Both the position numbers and the translations under genes were made by a program. This document shows, piece by piece, positions 42,130-53,447 of a stretch of 64,000 nt of DNA. Below the pieces are notes generated by a model. That model had not been told where the DNA came from. It did not search any database and worked only from the letters and a program-made list of their open reading frames with translations. Positions within the stretch are counted from its first letter, which is position 1. Each line of letters opens with the position of its first letter. Source of the stretch: Anaerozeibacter quisquiliarum (lineage in GTDB: Bacteria; Bacillota; Clostridia; Christensenellales; Aristaeellaceae); the NCBI GenBank assembly GCA_051162045.1, contig JBISDI010000019.1. One strand, written 5' to 3'.

Positions 42130-42176
42130 ATTTTAGTGGAGATACTTTCAATACCACGCCGAGAGGAGCAAACTTT

Positions 42177-44375
<2,199 letters not shown>

Positions 44376-44389
44376 GGCGTAGGCCCAGG

Positions 44390-44445
44390 CGGCAGCCAAT
44401 CGGTTCCGGCGCTGCCCGGCGGGTGTTTTACCGCCCGCTCGTTGC
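44390..44445. repeat. Dispersed hairpin repeat, family 2, copy 3
   Basis: CCAATCGGTTCCGGCG lead, then GGCGGG (44418-44423), TGTTTTA loop and CCGCCC (44431-44436). It follows the rho stop by about 15 bp and may end the rho transcript. Confidence 0.6.
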
Positions 44446-44546
44446 CGCAAAACGCTCGACGAAGCGCCATGACCGGGCGTTAATTGCTTCGAATTCATAA
44501 TGCTTCGCGCATGGCGGGGCATAGGCGGGCGGCCACGCCGCCCGAA

Positions 44547-44575
44547 TTGACAGATTGCCCGCGATGTGTTAGCAT
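44547..44575 (+). promoter_or_regulatory. Sigma-A promoter of the degV pair
   Basis: TTGACA (44547-44552), 17 bp, TAGCAT (44570-44575) preceded by TGT, an extended -10. The first degV start is 57 bp downstream. Confidence 0.65.
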
Positions 44576-44631
44576 GAGATTGTCGATTTATGGGGGATAC
44601 ACGCGACTTTATGACGGAAGGGAGCTCGGAT

Positions 44632-45504
44632 ATGGGCGACTATAGGATCGTAACCGATTCCTCGTGCGATTTGCCCCACGAGTTGGCCGAGGAGCTGGGG
44701 CTTCTGGTGCTGCCGCTGTCGGTGACGATGGGCGACCAGGCTTACGCGAACTACCTCGACGGGCGCGAGATCGGGTTTTCTGAATTCTACCGGCGGCTGC
44801 GCGCGGGCGAGATGGCCAAGACCAGCGCGGTCAACGTGGAGGCCTTTGCCCAGTTGTTCGAGCCGCTGCTTGAGCAGGGCCGCGATGTGCTCTGCCTGGG
44901 GTTTTCCTCGGGGCTGAGCGCCACCTGCCAGCACGCGCAGATGGCGGCGGAGGCGCTTCGGGGGAGGTTTCCCGAGCGCAAGCTGTATGTGGTCGACACG
45001 CTGGCCGCCTCGATGGGCCAGGGGTTGCTCGTATACCTGGCGGTCATGAAGCAGCGCGAGGGCGCGTCGATCGACGAGGTACGCGACTATGTGGAGGGGA
45101 TCAAGCTCAACCTATGCCACTGGTTCACCGTGGACGATCTGCACTTCCTCAAGCGCGGCGGGCGCATCTCCACCGCCACCGAGATCGTAGGCTCGATCCT
45201 TTCCATCAAACCGGTGATGCACGTCGACGACGAGGGGCATCTGGTCAAGGTGGAGGCGGTGCGCGGGCGCAAGGCGTCGATTCGCCGGATGAAGGAGAAG
45301 ATGGAGGAGACCGCCATAGAGCGCGAAGGCGCGGTGGTGTTCATCAGCCATGGCGACTGCCTCGAGGAGGCGGAACAGCTGGCCGACATGGTGCGCGAAT
45401 CGATGAACCCCAAGGCCGTGTACGTCAGCTACGTGGGGCCGGTGATCGGCGCGCACTCCGGTCCGGGCACGATGGCGCTGTTCTTTTTGGGAAGGAAGCG
45501 ATAA
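44632..45504 (+). CDS. DegV-family fatty-acid-binding protein
   Basis: 290 residues with the DegV fold: TDSSCDLPHELAEELGL at the N-terminus, the fatty-acid contact block FSSGLSATCQHAQMAAE, DTLAASMGQGLL, LHFLKRGGRIS, and GPVIGAHSGPGT near the end. Known members bind fatty acids and, as FakB, present them to FakA kinase. ATG 44632 has AAGGGAG 8-9 nt upstream; an in-frame ATG at 44590 lacks a good site. The stop is 2 bp before the next degV start, so they form one unit. Confidence 0.9.
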   Translation: MGDYRIVTDSSCDLPHELAEELGLLVLPLSVTMGDQAYANYLDGREIGFSEFYRRLRAGEMAKTSAVNVEAFAQLFEPLLEQGRDVLCLGFSSGLSATCQHAQMAAEALRGRFPERKLYVVDTLAASMGQGLLVYLAVMKQREGASIDEVRDYVEGIKLNLCHWFTVDDLHFLKRGGRISTATEIVGSILSIKPVMHVDDEGHLVKVEAVRGRKASIRRMKEKMEETAIEREGAVVFISHGDCLEEAEQLADMVRESMNPKAVYVSYVGPVIGAHSGPGTMALFFLGRKR

Positions 45505-45506
45505 GC

Positions 45507-46352
45507 ATGGCGTATAGAGTTGTCTCGGACAGTTGCGCCGACCATCCCGACCGGCACGACGCGCTCGCCCAGGTGTCGCGCGTGCCGCTGACGATCCGCC
45601 TGGGCGACGACACCTTAATCGACGACGATAGCCTCGACACCGATGAACTGGTCGAGCGCATGAAGCGCGAGCCGCAGGCCCCGACCTCGGCCTGCCCTTC
45701 GCCGGGGGCGTTCGTGGACGCCTGCGGCGAGGACGACGCCGACGTGTACATGGTGGCGATGTCGGACAAGGTGAGCGGCTCGTACTCAAGCGCGGTGGTG
45801 GCCGCCGACATGATAAAGGCGGTTAAGCCCCAGCGCAATGTGCACGTGTTCAACACGCTGTCGGCCTCGGCGGGCCAGGCGGCGGTGTGCCTCAAAATCT
45901 GCGAGTTGGCCGGGCGCGCGCTGCCGTTCCGCCAAGTGGTCGAGCAGGTCGAGGCCTTTATCGCGTCGCTGACCACGCTGTTCGTGCTGGAGGATTTGAG
46001 CGTCCTGAAAAAAGCCGGGCGGCTGAGCCACCTGCAGGCGCTGATCTCCATGGCGCTGCGCATCAAGCTGGTCATGGGCGCGCGCCCGGACGGCAGCATC
46101 GACGTACGCGGCAAGGCGCTGTCGATGGAGCGGGCGCTGATCTCGATGATCGGCATGATTAAGGAAAAATGCGCCGCCCTGATCCCCGGCGAGCGCAGCC
46201 TCGTGATTACCCACTGCTGCGCGCTCAGCCGTGCGGAGGCGATTCGCGACGCGGTAGAGCGCTTCTGCGGGTTCAAGGAAGTGCTGATTTGCCGCCCGAG
46301 CGGCATCAGCGCCATGTACGCCAACGACGGCGGCGTGGTGGTGGGATTCTAA
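45507..46352 (+). CDS. Second DegV-family protein
   Basis: 281 residues, a diverged paralogue of the preceding gene: VVSDSCADHPDRHD, APTSACPSPGAFVDAC, MSDKVSGSYSSAVVAADM, FVLEDLSVLKKAGRLS. The Ser-Gly-x-Tyr block is kept, but the C-terminal GxHxGPGT of the first copy is replaced by RPSGISAMYANDGGVVVGF. It probably binds a different fatty acid or has a different partner. Tandem degV genes are common in Clostridia. No fakA is seen in the window. Confidence 0.88.
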   Translation: MAYRVVSDSCADHPDRHDALAQVSRVPLTIRLGDDTLIDDDSLDTDELVERMKREPQAPTSACPSPGAFVDACGEDDADVYMVAMSDKVSGSYSSAVVAADMIKAVKPQRNVHVFNTLSASAGQAAVCLKICELAGRALPFRQVVEQVEAFIASLTTLFVLEDLSVLKKAGRLSHLQALISMALRIKLVMGARPDGSIDVRGKALSMERALISMIGMIKEKCAALIPGERSLVITHCCALSRAEAIRDAVERFCGFKEVLICRPSGISAMYANDGGVVVGF

Positions 46353-46474
46353 ATCATGAACGACTGTGCGCTGCGGTTGACACGGGGGCTGTCGAGGGGG
46401 TTTTGGGACGGTACAAAGCACCGTCGGTGTGAAGACGACGCGTGCAAATGTACCGCAGGGGCCGTTCGCGGGGG

Positions 46475-47728
46475 TTACCCGTTGTGCGCCCATGTCTTTA
46501 CGGCTCGCGCCAGAGCCTGAAGCGCTTCTTCCGGCCCTGCGTCGTTTTTTACGGTGATGTGCGCCGCGCGCTCGTAGAGCGCGCGGCGCTCGCGTTCGAG
46601 CGCGTACAGGCGCGCGGCGCCCCCGGCGAGCAGCGGGCGGCCGCTGACGTCGATGTCGGACAGGATGCGGCAGGTTGGGCGGTCGAGGAAGATCACCAGG
46701 CCGCCCTCGCGCAGCGCGCGCACGTTTTCGTCGCGCTTAACCACGCCGCCGCCGCAGGACAGCACCGCGTACTGCCCGGCATGGCGTCGGACGGCGGCGC
46801 TTTCGGCGTCGCGGAAGCAGGCCTCGCCCTGTTTGAACAGCTCGGGGATGGTGCGCCCGGTCTCGCGCTCAATTGCCCGGTCTAGGTCGACGAACGGCCG
46901 GCCGATGAGCGCGGCCAGCCCCTGGCCCAGCGTGGTCTTGCCCGAGCCGGGCAGGCCGATCAGCGCGATGCCGCGCATCTGGGCGTAGATGAAGCGGATG
47001 GCGTCCCTGTCGATCGGCTCGCCGCGCCAGAACGCCTCGGCGGCGACGGCCTGCGCCACCAGCATGTAGAGCCCGTTTTCCGCCCGCCGGCCCGCCGCGC
47101 GGGCGTTTGCCATCAGCGCTGTTTCGGCCGGGTTGTAGATCATGTCGAGCACGTCCGCGCGCGCGGCCACCTCGCGCGGCACGGGCGAAGCGTCGATGTC
47201 GGGGAACATGCCCACCGGCGTGCAGTTGACCAGCAGGTCGAAATCGGCGCGCGAAAGATCATCGTAGGTCATGGGGCCTTGCCGGCTGACCAGGTACAGC
47301 TCGGCCCCTCCCGCGCGCAGGGCCTGGGTAGCGGCCTTCGCCGCGCCGCCGGTCGCGCCCAGCACCGCGCAGACGCGGCCCTTGGGTTCGATGCCCGCGT
47401 GGGCGAGCAGCGCTTCGAAGCCGTACCAATCGGTGTTGTGGCCGATCAGCCGGCCGCCTTTGCGCAGCAGCGTATTGACAGCGCCGACGCGTTGCGCACT
47501 GTCGGTCAGCTCGTCGCACAGCGGCATCACCGCCTGCTTGTAGGGGATGGTTACGTTGAGAGCGCCAAACCCCTCGGCCTCCATCAGCGCGCGCAGATTG
47601 CGCACCTGATCGGGCTCGAGCTCGAGCAATTCGTAGCTGTCCGCAAGGCGCCGGCGCTCGAAGAACGCCCGGTGGATCGGCACCGACAGGCTGTGGGACA
47701 GCTTCCGCCCCAAGAGGCCGTACTTCAT
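46475..47728 (-). CDS. aroE-aroK: Bifunctional shikimate dehydrogenase / shikimate kinase
   Basis: 417-residue fusion. Residues 1 to about 250 are AroE: KLSHSLSVPIHRAFF, the catalytic Lys in NVTIPYKQAVMP, NTDWYGFEALL, and the NADP loop VLGATGGAAKAA. Residues about 251-417 are AroK: P-loop GLPGSGKTT near 255, DLDRAIE, and SCGGGVVKRDENVRAL. The two consecutive-purpose enzymes (3-dehydroshikimate to shikimate to shikimate-3-phosphate) in one chain are the last gene of the aro operon. ATG 47728 overlaps the pheA stop by 4 nt. aroD or aroQ (dehydroquinase) is not in the operon. Confidence 0.93.
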   Translation of the reverse strand: MKYGLLGRKLSHSLSVPIHRAFFERRRLADSYELLELEPDQVRNLRALMEAEGFGALNVTIPYKQAVMPLCDELTDSAQRVGAVNTLLRKGGRLIGHNTDWYGFEALLAHAGIEPKGRVCAVLGATGGAAKAATQALRAGGAELYLVSRQGPMTYDDLSRADFDLLVNCTPVGMFPDIDASPVPREVAARADVLDMIYNPAETALMANARAAGRRAENGLYMLVAQAVAAEAFWRGEPIDRDAIRFIYAQMRGIALIGLPGSGKTTLGQGLAALIGRPFVDLDRAIERETGRTIPELFKQGEACFRDAESAAVRRHAGQYAVLSCGGGVVKRDENVRALREGGLVIFLDRPTCRILSDIDVSGRPLLAGGAARLYALERERRALYERAAHITVKNDAGPEEALQALARAVKTWAHNG

Positions 47729-48864
47729 GGGGCGTCCCTCCGATTGTTGGCGTAGAGCCCGAGCAGCGTGAGGCTCTGCGCGTCGCGCCCGGCTTCCTCG
47801 AGCGCCGACAGCAGCGCGCGCCGGCCGGAGATCCACTCGAGGTCGGCGTGGAAGCGGTAGGTCCAGGGCGCTTCGGGCACCGGGCGCGACTGGAGGCGTT
47901 TCAAGTTGATGCGCCGGCGCGCGAACGCCGCCATCACCCGCGCAAGGGCCCCCACCTCGTCGGGCAGCGTGAACACCACGCTGGCCTTGTCGGCGGCGGG
48001 GGGCTCGACCGGCTCGCGCGTCAGCACGGCGAAGCGCGTGGCGTTGCGCTCGGCATCCTGCGCATCCCTATGCAGCACGGTAAGGCCGTACAGCGCCCCG
48101 GCGCGCGCGCTCGCCAGCGCGGCGACCGACGGGTCGCGCGCGTCCCGCACCGCGCGCGCCGCCAGCGCGGTGTTCTCGCAGGGCACGACGCGCCATTCGG
48201 GGTGGCCCAGCAGCAGCGCGCGGCATTGCGCGATCGCCTGCGGATGCGAGCGCACCTCGCGCACGTCTTCGAGCTTTGCGCCCGGCGCGCCCAGCAGGTG
48301 GTGCGCGACCTTCACGTACTGCTCGCCCGCGATGTTGAGGCGCATGTCCTCGATCAGGGCGTAGCTCTCGTCCACGCTGCCGGCGGTGGAGTTTTCCAGC
48401 GGCAGCACCGCGCAGTCGGCCCGCTCCTCGGCCAGCGCGCGCGCCGCCTCTTCAAAGGTGTCTACGGCCAGCGTGCGCGCCTCCTCGCCGAAAAAGTCGA
48501 GCGCAGCCTGCTCGCTGAACGAGCCCGGCGCGCCCGGATAGGCCACGAGCGGGGCTTCGGGCAGCGCGCGCCCGGCGGGCGCTTCGGCGCGGCCCGAAGC
48601 CAGCGCTTCATGCTGGAGCGCCCGGCTGGCCGCCATCAGCGCCTCGAACAGCATGCGCGCGCCCGGCGCGTAGTCGGGATTGCCCATGCGCGCGGCGGCG
48701 CGCTCGAGCACGGCGCGCTCGCGCTCGGGCTGCAGCACCGGCATATTCCGCTCGCGTTTGTAGGCCGCGACCGCCCGGGCGGCGTCCATGCGCGCCTCGA
48801 ACAAGCGGCAGATTTGGGCGTCAATTTCGTCGATCGATTCGCGCAGCCGCGCTAGTTCGTCCAT
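47725..48864 (-). CDS. pheA: Bifunctional chorismate mutase / prephenate dehydratase
   Basis: 379 residues. The N-terminal AroQ-type chorismate mutase helices (MDELARLRESIDEIDAQI, then AAYKRERNMPV) span about 1-90. Prephenate dehydratase follows (VAYPGAPGSFSEQAA, VLPLENSTAGSVDESY, the ERNATRF motif) to about 275, then an ACT regulatory domain (ASVVFTLPDEVGALARVM and the RLQSRPVPEAPWTYRFHAD region, shown in parts). It commits chorismate to phenylalanine, which fits the Phe-rich leader of the operon. ATG 48864 lies inside the end of aroC. The product would be feedback-sensitive via ACT. Confidence 0.94.
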   Translation of the reverse strand: MDELARLRESIDEIDAQICRLFEARMDAARAVAAYKRERNMPVLQPERERAVLERAAARMGNPDYAPGARMLFEALMAASRALQHEALASGRAEAPAGRALPEAPLVAYPGAPGSFSEQAALDFFGEEARTLAVDTFEEAARALAEERADCAVLPLENSTAGSVDESYALIEDMRLNIAGEQYVKVAHHLLGAPGAKLEDVREVRSHPQAIAQCRALLLGHPEWRVVPCENTALAARAVRDARDPSVAALASARAGALYGLTVLHRDAQDAERNATRFAVLTREPVEPPAADKASVVFTLPDEVGALARVMAAFARRRINLKRLQSRPVPEAPWTYRFHADLEWISGRRALLSALEEAGRDAQSLTLLGLYANNRRDAP

Positions 48865-49871
48865 GTCAGCCGCTCCTTCCAAAGCTCGGAAAGCGCCAGC
48901 GCCACCGCCGATTCGACGACCGGCAGCGCGCGCGGCGCGATGCAGGGGTCGTGGCGGCCCTCGACGGCGAGCACGGCGTCGACGCCGCGCTTCAGCGACA
49001 CCGTGTGCTGGCTGCGCGCGATCGAGGCCGGGGGCTTGATCGCGACGCGCACGATCAGCGGTTCGCCGTTGGTGATGCCGCCGAGGATGCCGCCCGCGTG
49101 ATTGGTCAGGTGGCGGATGATGCCGTTCTCCGTCACCATCTGGTCGTTGGAAACGCTTCCGCGCAGCGCCGAGATCGCGAAGCCGTCGCCGAACTCGACG
49201 CCCTTGACCGCCGGAATCGAGAACAGCATATGCGCCATCACCGATTCGACCGAATCGAAGAACGGCGCGCCCAGCCCGGCGGGCAGCCCGGCGGCCCGGC
49301 ACTCGATCCGCCCGCCGACGCTGTCGCCGTCGGCCTTCGCGGCCAGGATCGCATCTTGCATCTCCTCGGTCAGACCGTCGCCCGAGAGCGGGCCGATGCC
49401 GATGATCTTGGCCGCGATCTCGACGCCCTGGCTTGAGAGCCACTGCAGCGCCAGCGCGCCGGCAAACGTCAGAGCCGCGGTGATCCGGCCCGAGAAGTGG
49501 CCGCCGCCGCGCGGGTCCTCGTACCCCAGGTAGCGCACGTGGCCGGTGTAGTCGGCGTGGCCGGGGCGCAGCAGGTCGGGCATGCCGCTGTAATCGGCCG
49601 AGCGCTGGCCTAAGTTGCGGATGATCGCGGTCAGCGGCGTGCCGGTCAGCTTGCCCTGATAGAGCCCGGACAGCACCTCGAATTCATCCGCTTCTTTGCG
49701 CGGCGTGCTCAGCGGGCTGTTGCCCGGCGCGCGGCGCGCCATGTGCGCGCGCACGGCGTCCATGTCGGGCGCGAAGCCCGCGGGCAGGCCGTCGACGGTG
49801 ACCCCGACCGCGGGGCCGTGCGACTCGCCGAAGATGGTGATTTTCACATGGTTGCCCCAGCTACCCGGCAT
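48852..49871 (-). CDS. aroC: Chorismate synthase
   Basis: 339 residues. It has the three chorismate synthase signatures: GESHGPAVGVTVDGLPAG at the N-terminus, RPGHADYTGHVRY and GRITAALTFAGALA in the middle, and RHDPCIAPRALPVVESAVA near the end. The start MPGSWGNHVK fits the family and overlaps the aroA end by 11 nt. Flavin-dependent last step of the common aromatic pathway. Confidence 0.95.
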   Translation of the reverse strand: MPGSWGNHVKITIFGESHGPAVGVTVDGLPAGFAPDMDAVRAHMARRAPGNSPLSTPRKEADEFEVLSGLYQGKLTGTPLTAIIRNLGQRSADYSGMPDLLRPGHADYTGHVRYLGYEDPRGGGHFSGRITAALTFAGALALQWLSSQGVEIAAKIIGIGPLSGDGLTEEMQDAILAAKADGDSVGGRIECRAAGLPAGLGAPFFDSVESVMAHMLFSIPAVKGVEFGDGFAISALRGSVSNDQMVTENGIIRHLTNHAGGILGGITNGEPLIVRVAIKPPASIARSQHTVSLKRGVDAVLAVEGRHDPCIAPRALPVVESAVALALSELWKERLTWTN

Positions 49872-51144
49872 GTACGATCCCTCCCAACGCCTGAAAATCC
49901 TTGAAGAAGTTGGGGTAGGACTTGTTCAGGCATTCCACCCCGGTCAGCGTCACCGGCGCGTCGGCGTGCAGCGCCGCCACCGCCAGCAGCATCGCGATCC
50001 GATGGTCGCCCGCGCAGCCGACGGTCACGCCGCCGCGCAGCCGCTTCACGCCCTCGACGACCATCCCGTCCTCGGTCTCTTTCGCTCGCGCGCCCAGCGC
50101 GCTGAGCGCCTCGCAGGTGGCCGCGATCCGGTCGCTCTCTTTCAGGCGCAGCCGCGCGGCGTTGACGATGCGCGTCTCGCCCTCGGCCAGCGCGCCCGCC
50201 AGCGCCAGGATGGGCAGTATGTCGGGGCAGTCGCGCCCGTCGATCACCGCGCCGTGCAGTTCGCCCGAGCAGGCCCCGCTGATCCCGTCCCGCTCCCACA
50301 CCTGCGCGCCCATGCGCATCAGGTAGGAAAGCACCGCCTGGTCGCCCTGCAGCGTGTTTTGCGGCAGCCCCCGCACGCGCGCGCCGTGCCCGAGCGCCGC
50401 CGCGCACAAAAACACCGCCGCCTGCGAGTAGTCGCCCTCGACATGGTAGTCGCGCGCGCGATAGCGCTGCTTGCCGGGCACCTTGAACAGCCGCTCGTTC
50501 GGGCGCTGCACCTTGACGCCGAACGCCTTCATCGCGTCGAGCGTCAACCCGATGTAGCCGCGCGACTCCAGTTCGCTCGTCAGCCGGATCGTGGAATCGT
50601 CCCTCAGCAGCGGCAGTGCCATCAAGAGGCCGCTCACGAACTGGGAGCTGACGTCGCCCGGCAGTTCGAACGCGCCGCTCTTGAGCTGGCCCTCGACCCG
50701 GAGGTCGAGCACCGGCCCCTCGCGCCGCTCGTAGGCGATGCCCTGCGCGCGGCAGATGCGCTCGTAGGGCTCCATCGGGCGCTGGTTCAGCCGCCCGCGC
50801 CCCACGAAACGCGCGCCCCGGCCCAGCGCCAGCGCGATGGGTACGAGGAAGCGCAGCGTCGAGCCCGATTCGGCGCAGTCGATCAGCGCAAGGCCCTCCC
50901 CGGCCCGCGCGCCGCGCGCGCCGCCCATCACGGTCAGCGCATCCCCGTTCAGCGTCCAGCGCGCGCCCAGCGCGCGCACGGCGGAGAGCGTCGCGCGAAT
51001 GTCTTCGCTTAAGGTCACCGGGGCGATTTGGCTCTTGCCGCCCGCCAGCGCGGAGAGCAGCACCGCGCGGTGCATCAGGCTCTTCGAAGGCGGCGCGTCC
51101 ACGATCCCGTCCAGGCGCCCCGGTTCAATCGTCACCGAAGCCAT
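49861..51144 (-). CDS. aroA: 3-phosphoshikimate 1-carboxyvinyltransferase (EPSP synthase)
   Basis: 427 residues. Motifs: PPSKSLMHRAVLLSALA at the N-terminus, ESGSTLRFLVPIAL, NQRPMEPYERI, DVSSQFVSGLLMALPL, EGDYSQAAVFLCAA, RLRLKESDRIAAT, and GCAGDHRIAMLLAVAA. The loop after the first Gly-rich segment is AESGSTLR, of the ordinary phosphoenolpyruvate-binding type. It overlaps aroB by 13 nt and aroC by 11 nt. Confidence 0.96.
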   Translation of the reverse strand: MASVTIEPGRLDGIVDAPPSKSLMHRAVLLSALAGGKSQIAPVTLSEDIRATLSAVRALGARWTLNGDALTVMGGARGARAGEGLALIDCAESGSTLRFLVPIALALGRGARFVGRGRLNQRPMEPYERICRAQGIAYERREGPVLDLRVEGQLKSGAFELPGDVSSQFVSGLLMALPLLRDDSTIRLTSELESRGYIGLTLDAMKAFGVKVQRPNERLFKVPGKQRYRARDYHVEGDYSQAAVFLCAAALGHGARVRGLPQNTLQGDQAVLSYLMRMGAQVWERDGISGACSGELHGAVIDGRDCPDILPILALAGALAEGETRIVNAARLRLKESDRIAATCEALSALGARAKETEDGMVVEGVKRLRGGVTVGCAGDHRIAMLLAVAALHADAPVTLTGVECLNKSYPNFFKDFQALGGIVHAG

Positions 51145-52205
51145 TGCTCCACCCCCTCGAAAAATGATGCGTCCACCCGCTCGATGCGCGCGCGCCCGCA
51201 GCGTTCCAGCACCACGATGTTGAGCGCGCCGCCGATGTGCTTCTTGTCCCTGAGCAGCATAGGCCGCATCGCGCTCAGCAGCGCCTTGTCGCAGGCGGTC
51301 GGCAGCCGCCAGGCCGTGAGGATGGATGCCACCCGGTCGGCGGTGCCTTTTTCCGTCAGGCCCGCCCGCTCGCCCAATCGCGCGATCAGGTGCATGCCGG
51401 CAGCCACCGCCTCGCCGTGCGTGTAATCACGGAAGTGTTGTGCCGCCTCGATCGCGTGGCCGAGCGTATGCCCGAGGTTGAGCAGCATGCGCTCGCCCCG
51501 GTCGCGCTCGTCGGCTTCCACCACGCGGCGCTTGAGGTCGAGGCAGCGCGAGACGATCTGCTCCATGTTGTCTTGCGCGTGGGCGCGTGCTCCGCCTGAC
51601 AGCGAAAGCAAGGATTCATCGAACGCCAGCGCGTATTTAATCACCTCGGCCATGCCGTCGGCGAAGACGCGATCGCTCAGCGTCGTAAGCACATCCGGAT
51701 CGGCCACCACCGCCGCGGGCTGATGGAACGCGCCGACCAGGTTCTTGCCGGCGGCAAGGTCGATCGCGGTCTTGCCGCCCACGGCGCTGTCCACCAGGGC
51801 GAGCAGCGTGGTCGGCACCTGCGCGTAGCGGATGCCGCGCAAATAGGTGGCCGCGGCGAACCCGCCGAGGTCGCCCACCACCCCGCCGCCCAGCGCGATC
51901 AGCAGATCGTCACGCCCCATGCCGTGTGCGGCCAGCGCGTCGTAGACATGGCCGAGCACGGCAAGGCGCTTGCTGCCCTCGCCCGGCTCCACCGCGACAA
52001 GCGCCGCCTCGCAGCCGGCCTGCGCGAGCGACGCCATCAGCTGCCCCGCGTAGAGCGGCCGCACCGTCTCGTCGGTCAGCACCAGCGCGCGCCGGGCGGG
52101 CGCGGCCTTCAGGATCCGCGCGCCGGCGTCCGCGATCAGAGCGCGCCCGATCTCGATGTCGTAGGAGCGTTCGTGAAGATGCACCCGCAGTGAACAATAT
52201 GCCAT
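51132..52205 (-). CDS. aroB: 3-dehydroquinate synthase
   Basis: 357 residues. NAD-binding and metal residues are in the blocks ALGGGVVGDLGGFAAATYLRG shown as ALGGGVVGDLGGFAAA and TYLRG, PTTLLALVDSAVGGKTAID, KNLVGAFHQP, and the metal His in NLGHTLGHAIEA. AAGGAGG lies a few bases before ATG 52205. It is the second gene of the operon, after the DAHP synthase. Confidence 0.96.
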   Translation of the reverse strand: MAYCSLRVHLHERSYDIEIGRALIADAGARILKAAPARRALVLTDETVRPLYAGQLMASLAQAGCEAALVAVEPGEGSKRLAVLGHVYDALAAHGMGRDDLLIALGGGVVGDLGGFAAATYLRGIRYAQVPTTLLALVDSAVGGKTAIDLAAGKNLVGAFHQPAAVVADPDVLTTLSDRVFADGMAEVIKYALAFDESLLSLSGGARAHAQDNMEQIVSRCLDLKRRVVEADERDRGERMLLNLGHTLGHAIEAAQHFRDYTHGEAVAAGMHLIARLGERAGLTEKGTADRVASILTAWRLPTACDKALLSAMRPMLLRDKKHIGGALNIVVLERCGRARIERVDASFFEGVEQWLR

Positions 52206-52214
52206 AGGGCCTCC

Positions 52215-53228
52215 TTATGCGCTGCGTCCCACTGCGGCCGCGATGGGGCGGATCGACTGCATCAAGGCTTCGAAGCCCTCGGGCTTGATCGACTGCTTGC
52301 CGTCGCTGAGCGCATGCTCGGGGTCGTTGTGCACCTCGATCATCAGCCCGTCCGCGCCCGCGGCCACCGCCGCGCGCGCCATCGATTCCACCATCCACCA
52401 GTGGCCGGTGGCGTGGCTGGGGTCGATCAGGATCGGCAGGTGGCTCAACTTCTTGACCGCGGCCACCGCCGAGATGTCGAGCGTGTTGCGCGTGTAATTT
52501 TCGAACGTGCGGATGCCGCGCTCGCACAGGATCACCTGCCTGTTGCCGCCGGCCATGATGTACTCGGCCGACATCAGCCATTCCTCGATCGTGGCCGACG
52601 GACCGCGCTTGAGCAATATGGGTTTTCTGAGTTGGCCCAGGTGGGACAGCAGGTCGAAGTTCTGCATGCTGCGCGCGCCCACCTGGATCACGTCGGCCGC
52701 GCGGTCGAACGCCTCGATGTCCTCGGGCGAGATGATCTCGGTCACGATGGGCAGCCCGGTCTCGGCCTTGGCCATTTCCAGCAGCTTGAGGCCCTCGTAT
52801 TTTAGTCCCTGAAACGCGTAGGGGGAGGTGCGGGGCTTGAACGCGCCGCCGCGCAGGAACGTCGCGCCCGACGCTTTCACAGCGCGCGCGATCCCCTTGA
52901 TCTGATCCTCGCTCTCGACCGAGCAGGGCCCGGCCATCACGGCGAGCGCCGTGCCGCCGACCGTGCGCCCCGCCGCCTCGACCACGGTGTTTTCGGGGTG
53001 GAACGCCCGGTTGGCCAGCTTGAACGGTTCGCCCACGTGCATCACCCGCTCGACCAGCGCGTAGGCCTCGAGCCCCGACGCGTCGATGCGCGAGGTGTCG
53101 CCAACCAGCCCCAATATGGTCAGATCGGTGCCCACCACCGGGTTGACCGTAACGCCCAGTCCGGCAAGGTACGCGCTCAGCCGGTCGATGCCCGCCTGCG
53201 GCGCACCCTTCCTGAGTACGACGATCAT
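52215..53228 (-). CDS. aroF: 3-deoxy-7-phosphoheptulonate (DAHP) synthase, AroF/Ibeta type
   Basis: 337 residues. An N-terminal ferredoxin-like regulatory domain (about 1-75, IVVLRKGAPQAGIDRL) precedes the barrel with VMAGPCSVESEDQ, FLRGGAFKPRTSPYAFQGL (shown in one block of 19), VGARSMQNFDLL, LLKRGPSATIEEW, and DPSHATGHW. It condenses phosphoenolpyruvate and erythrose-4-phosphate, the entry to the pathway. GGGGGG lies 5-6 nt before ATG 53228. It is the first gene after the leader and terminator, so its transcription is the one controlled by attenuation. Confidence 0.96.
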   Translation of the reverse strand: MIVVLRKGAPQAGIDRLSAYLAGLGVTVNPVVGTDLTILGLVGDTSRIDASGLEAYALVERVMHVGEPFKLANRAFHPENTVVEAAGRTVGGTALAVMAGPCSVESEDQIKGIARAVKASGATFLRGGAFKPRTSPYAFQGLKYEGLKLLEMAKAETGLPIVTEIISPEDIEAFDRAADVIQVGARSMQNFDLLSHLGQLRKPILLKRGPSATIEEWLMSAEYIMAGGNRQVILCERGIRTFENYTRNTLDISAVAAVKKLSHLPILIDPSHATGHWWMVESMARAAVAAGADGLMIEVHNDPEHALSDGKQSIKPEGFEALMQSIRPIAAAVGRSA

Positions 53229-53261
53229 AGAAATCCCCCCATCCTCTACAGATTGTATAGG

Positions 53262-53294
53262 AAAAAGGCGGGTCGCCCTCTCGGACGCCCGCCT
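53262..53294 (-). terminator. Attenuator terminator in the aro operon leader
   Basis: On the minus strand AGGCGGG (plus coordinates 53288-53294) pairs with CCCGCCT (53266-53272), extended inwards by four more pairs around a bulged A, and followed by TTTTT (53262-53266). The competing partner of the first arm lies in the leader peptide gene: 53331-53343 is complementary to 53288-53300 over ACC and AGGCGGG, with a 3x3 internal loop. The stem ends 34 bp before aroF. This is a terminator/antiterminator layout. Confidence 0.82.
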
Positions 53295-53312
53295 GCCGGT
53301 TATACAACGATG

Positions 53313-53417
53313 TCACAAATCGATGCGACGACCGAAAGGCGGGTGCGCAAAAAAGCCGAAGCCCATAAAAAAGCTCGGAATCCGGTAGCCCGCAAATCGC
53401 TTGGCATGCGCGTTCAT
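53313..53417 (-). CDS. Phe-rich leader peptide of the aromatic operon
   Basis: 34 residues. GGAGG lies 7 nt before ATG 53417, and a consensus promoter 31 bp upstream. Seven of the codons are Phe (residues 8, 16, 17, 20, 22, 23 and 28), with one Tyr (11): the middle reads PSFFMGFGFFAHPPF. The strand used for antitermination (53331-53343) overlaps codons 25-30. This is the layout of pheL-type ribosome-mediated attenuation. No T-box sequence was found upstream of aroF. Confidence 0.78.
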   Translation of the reverse strand: MNAHAKRFAGYRIPSFFMGFGFFAHPPFGRRIDL

Positions 53418-53447
53418 CGCTCGGCCTCCATCACCTTGATTTGTCCA

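Noticed and set aside
53229..53441. T-box riboswitch in the aro leader
   Set aside because: No T-box core sequence is present, while a leader peptide and antiterminator explain the structure.
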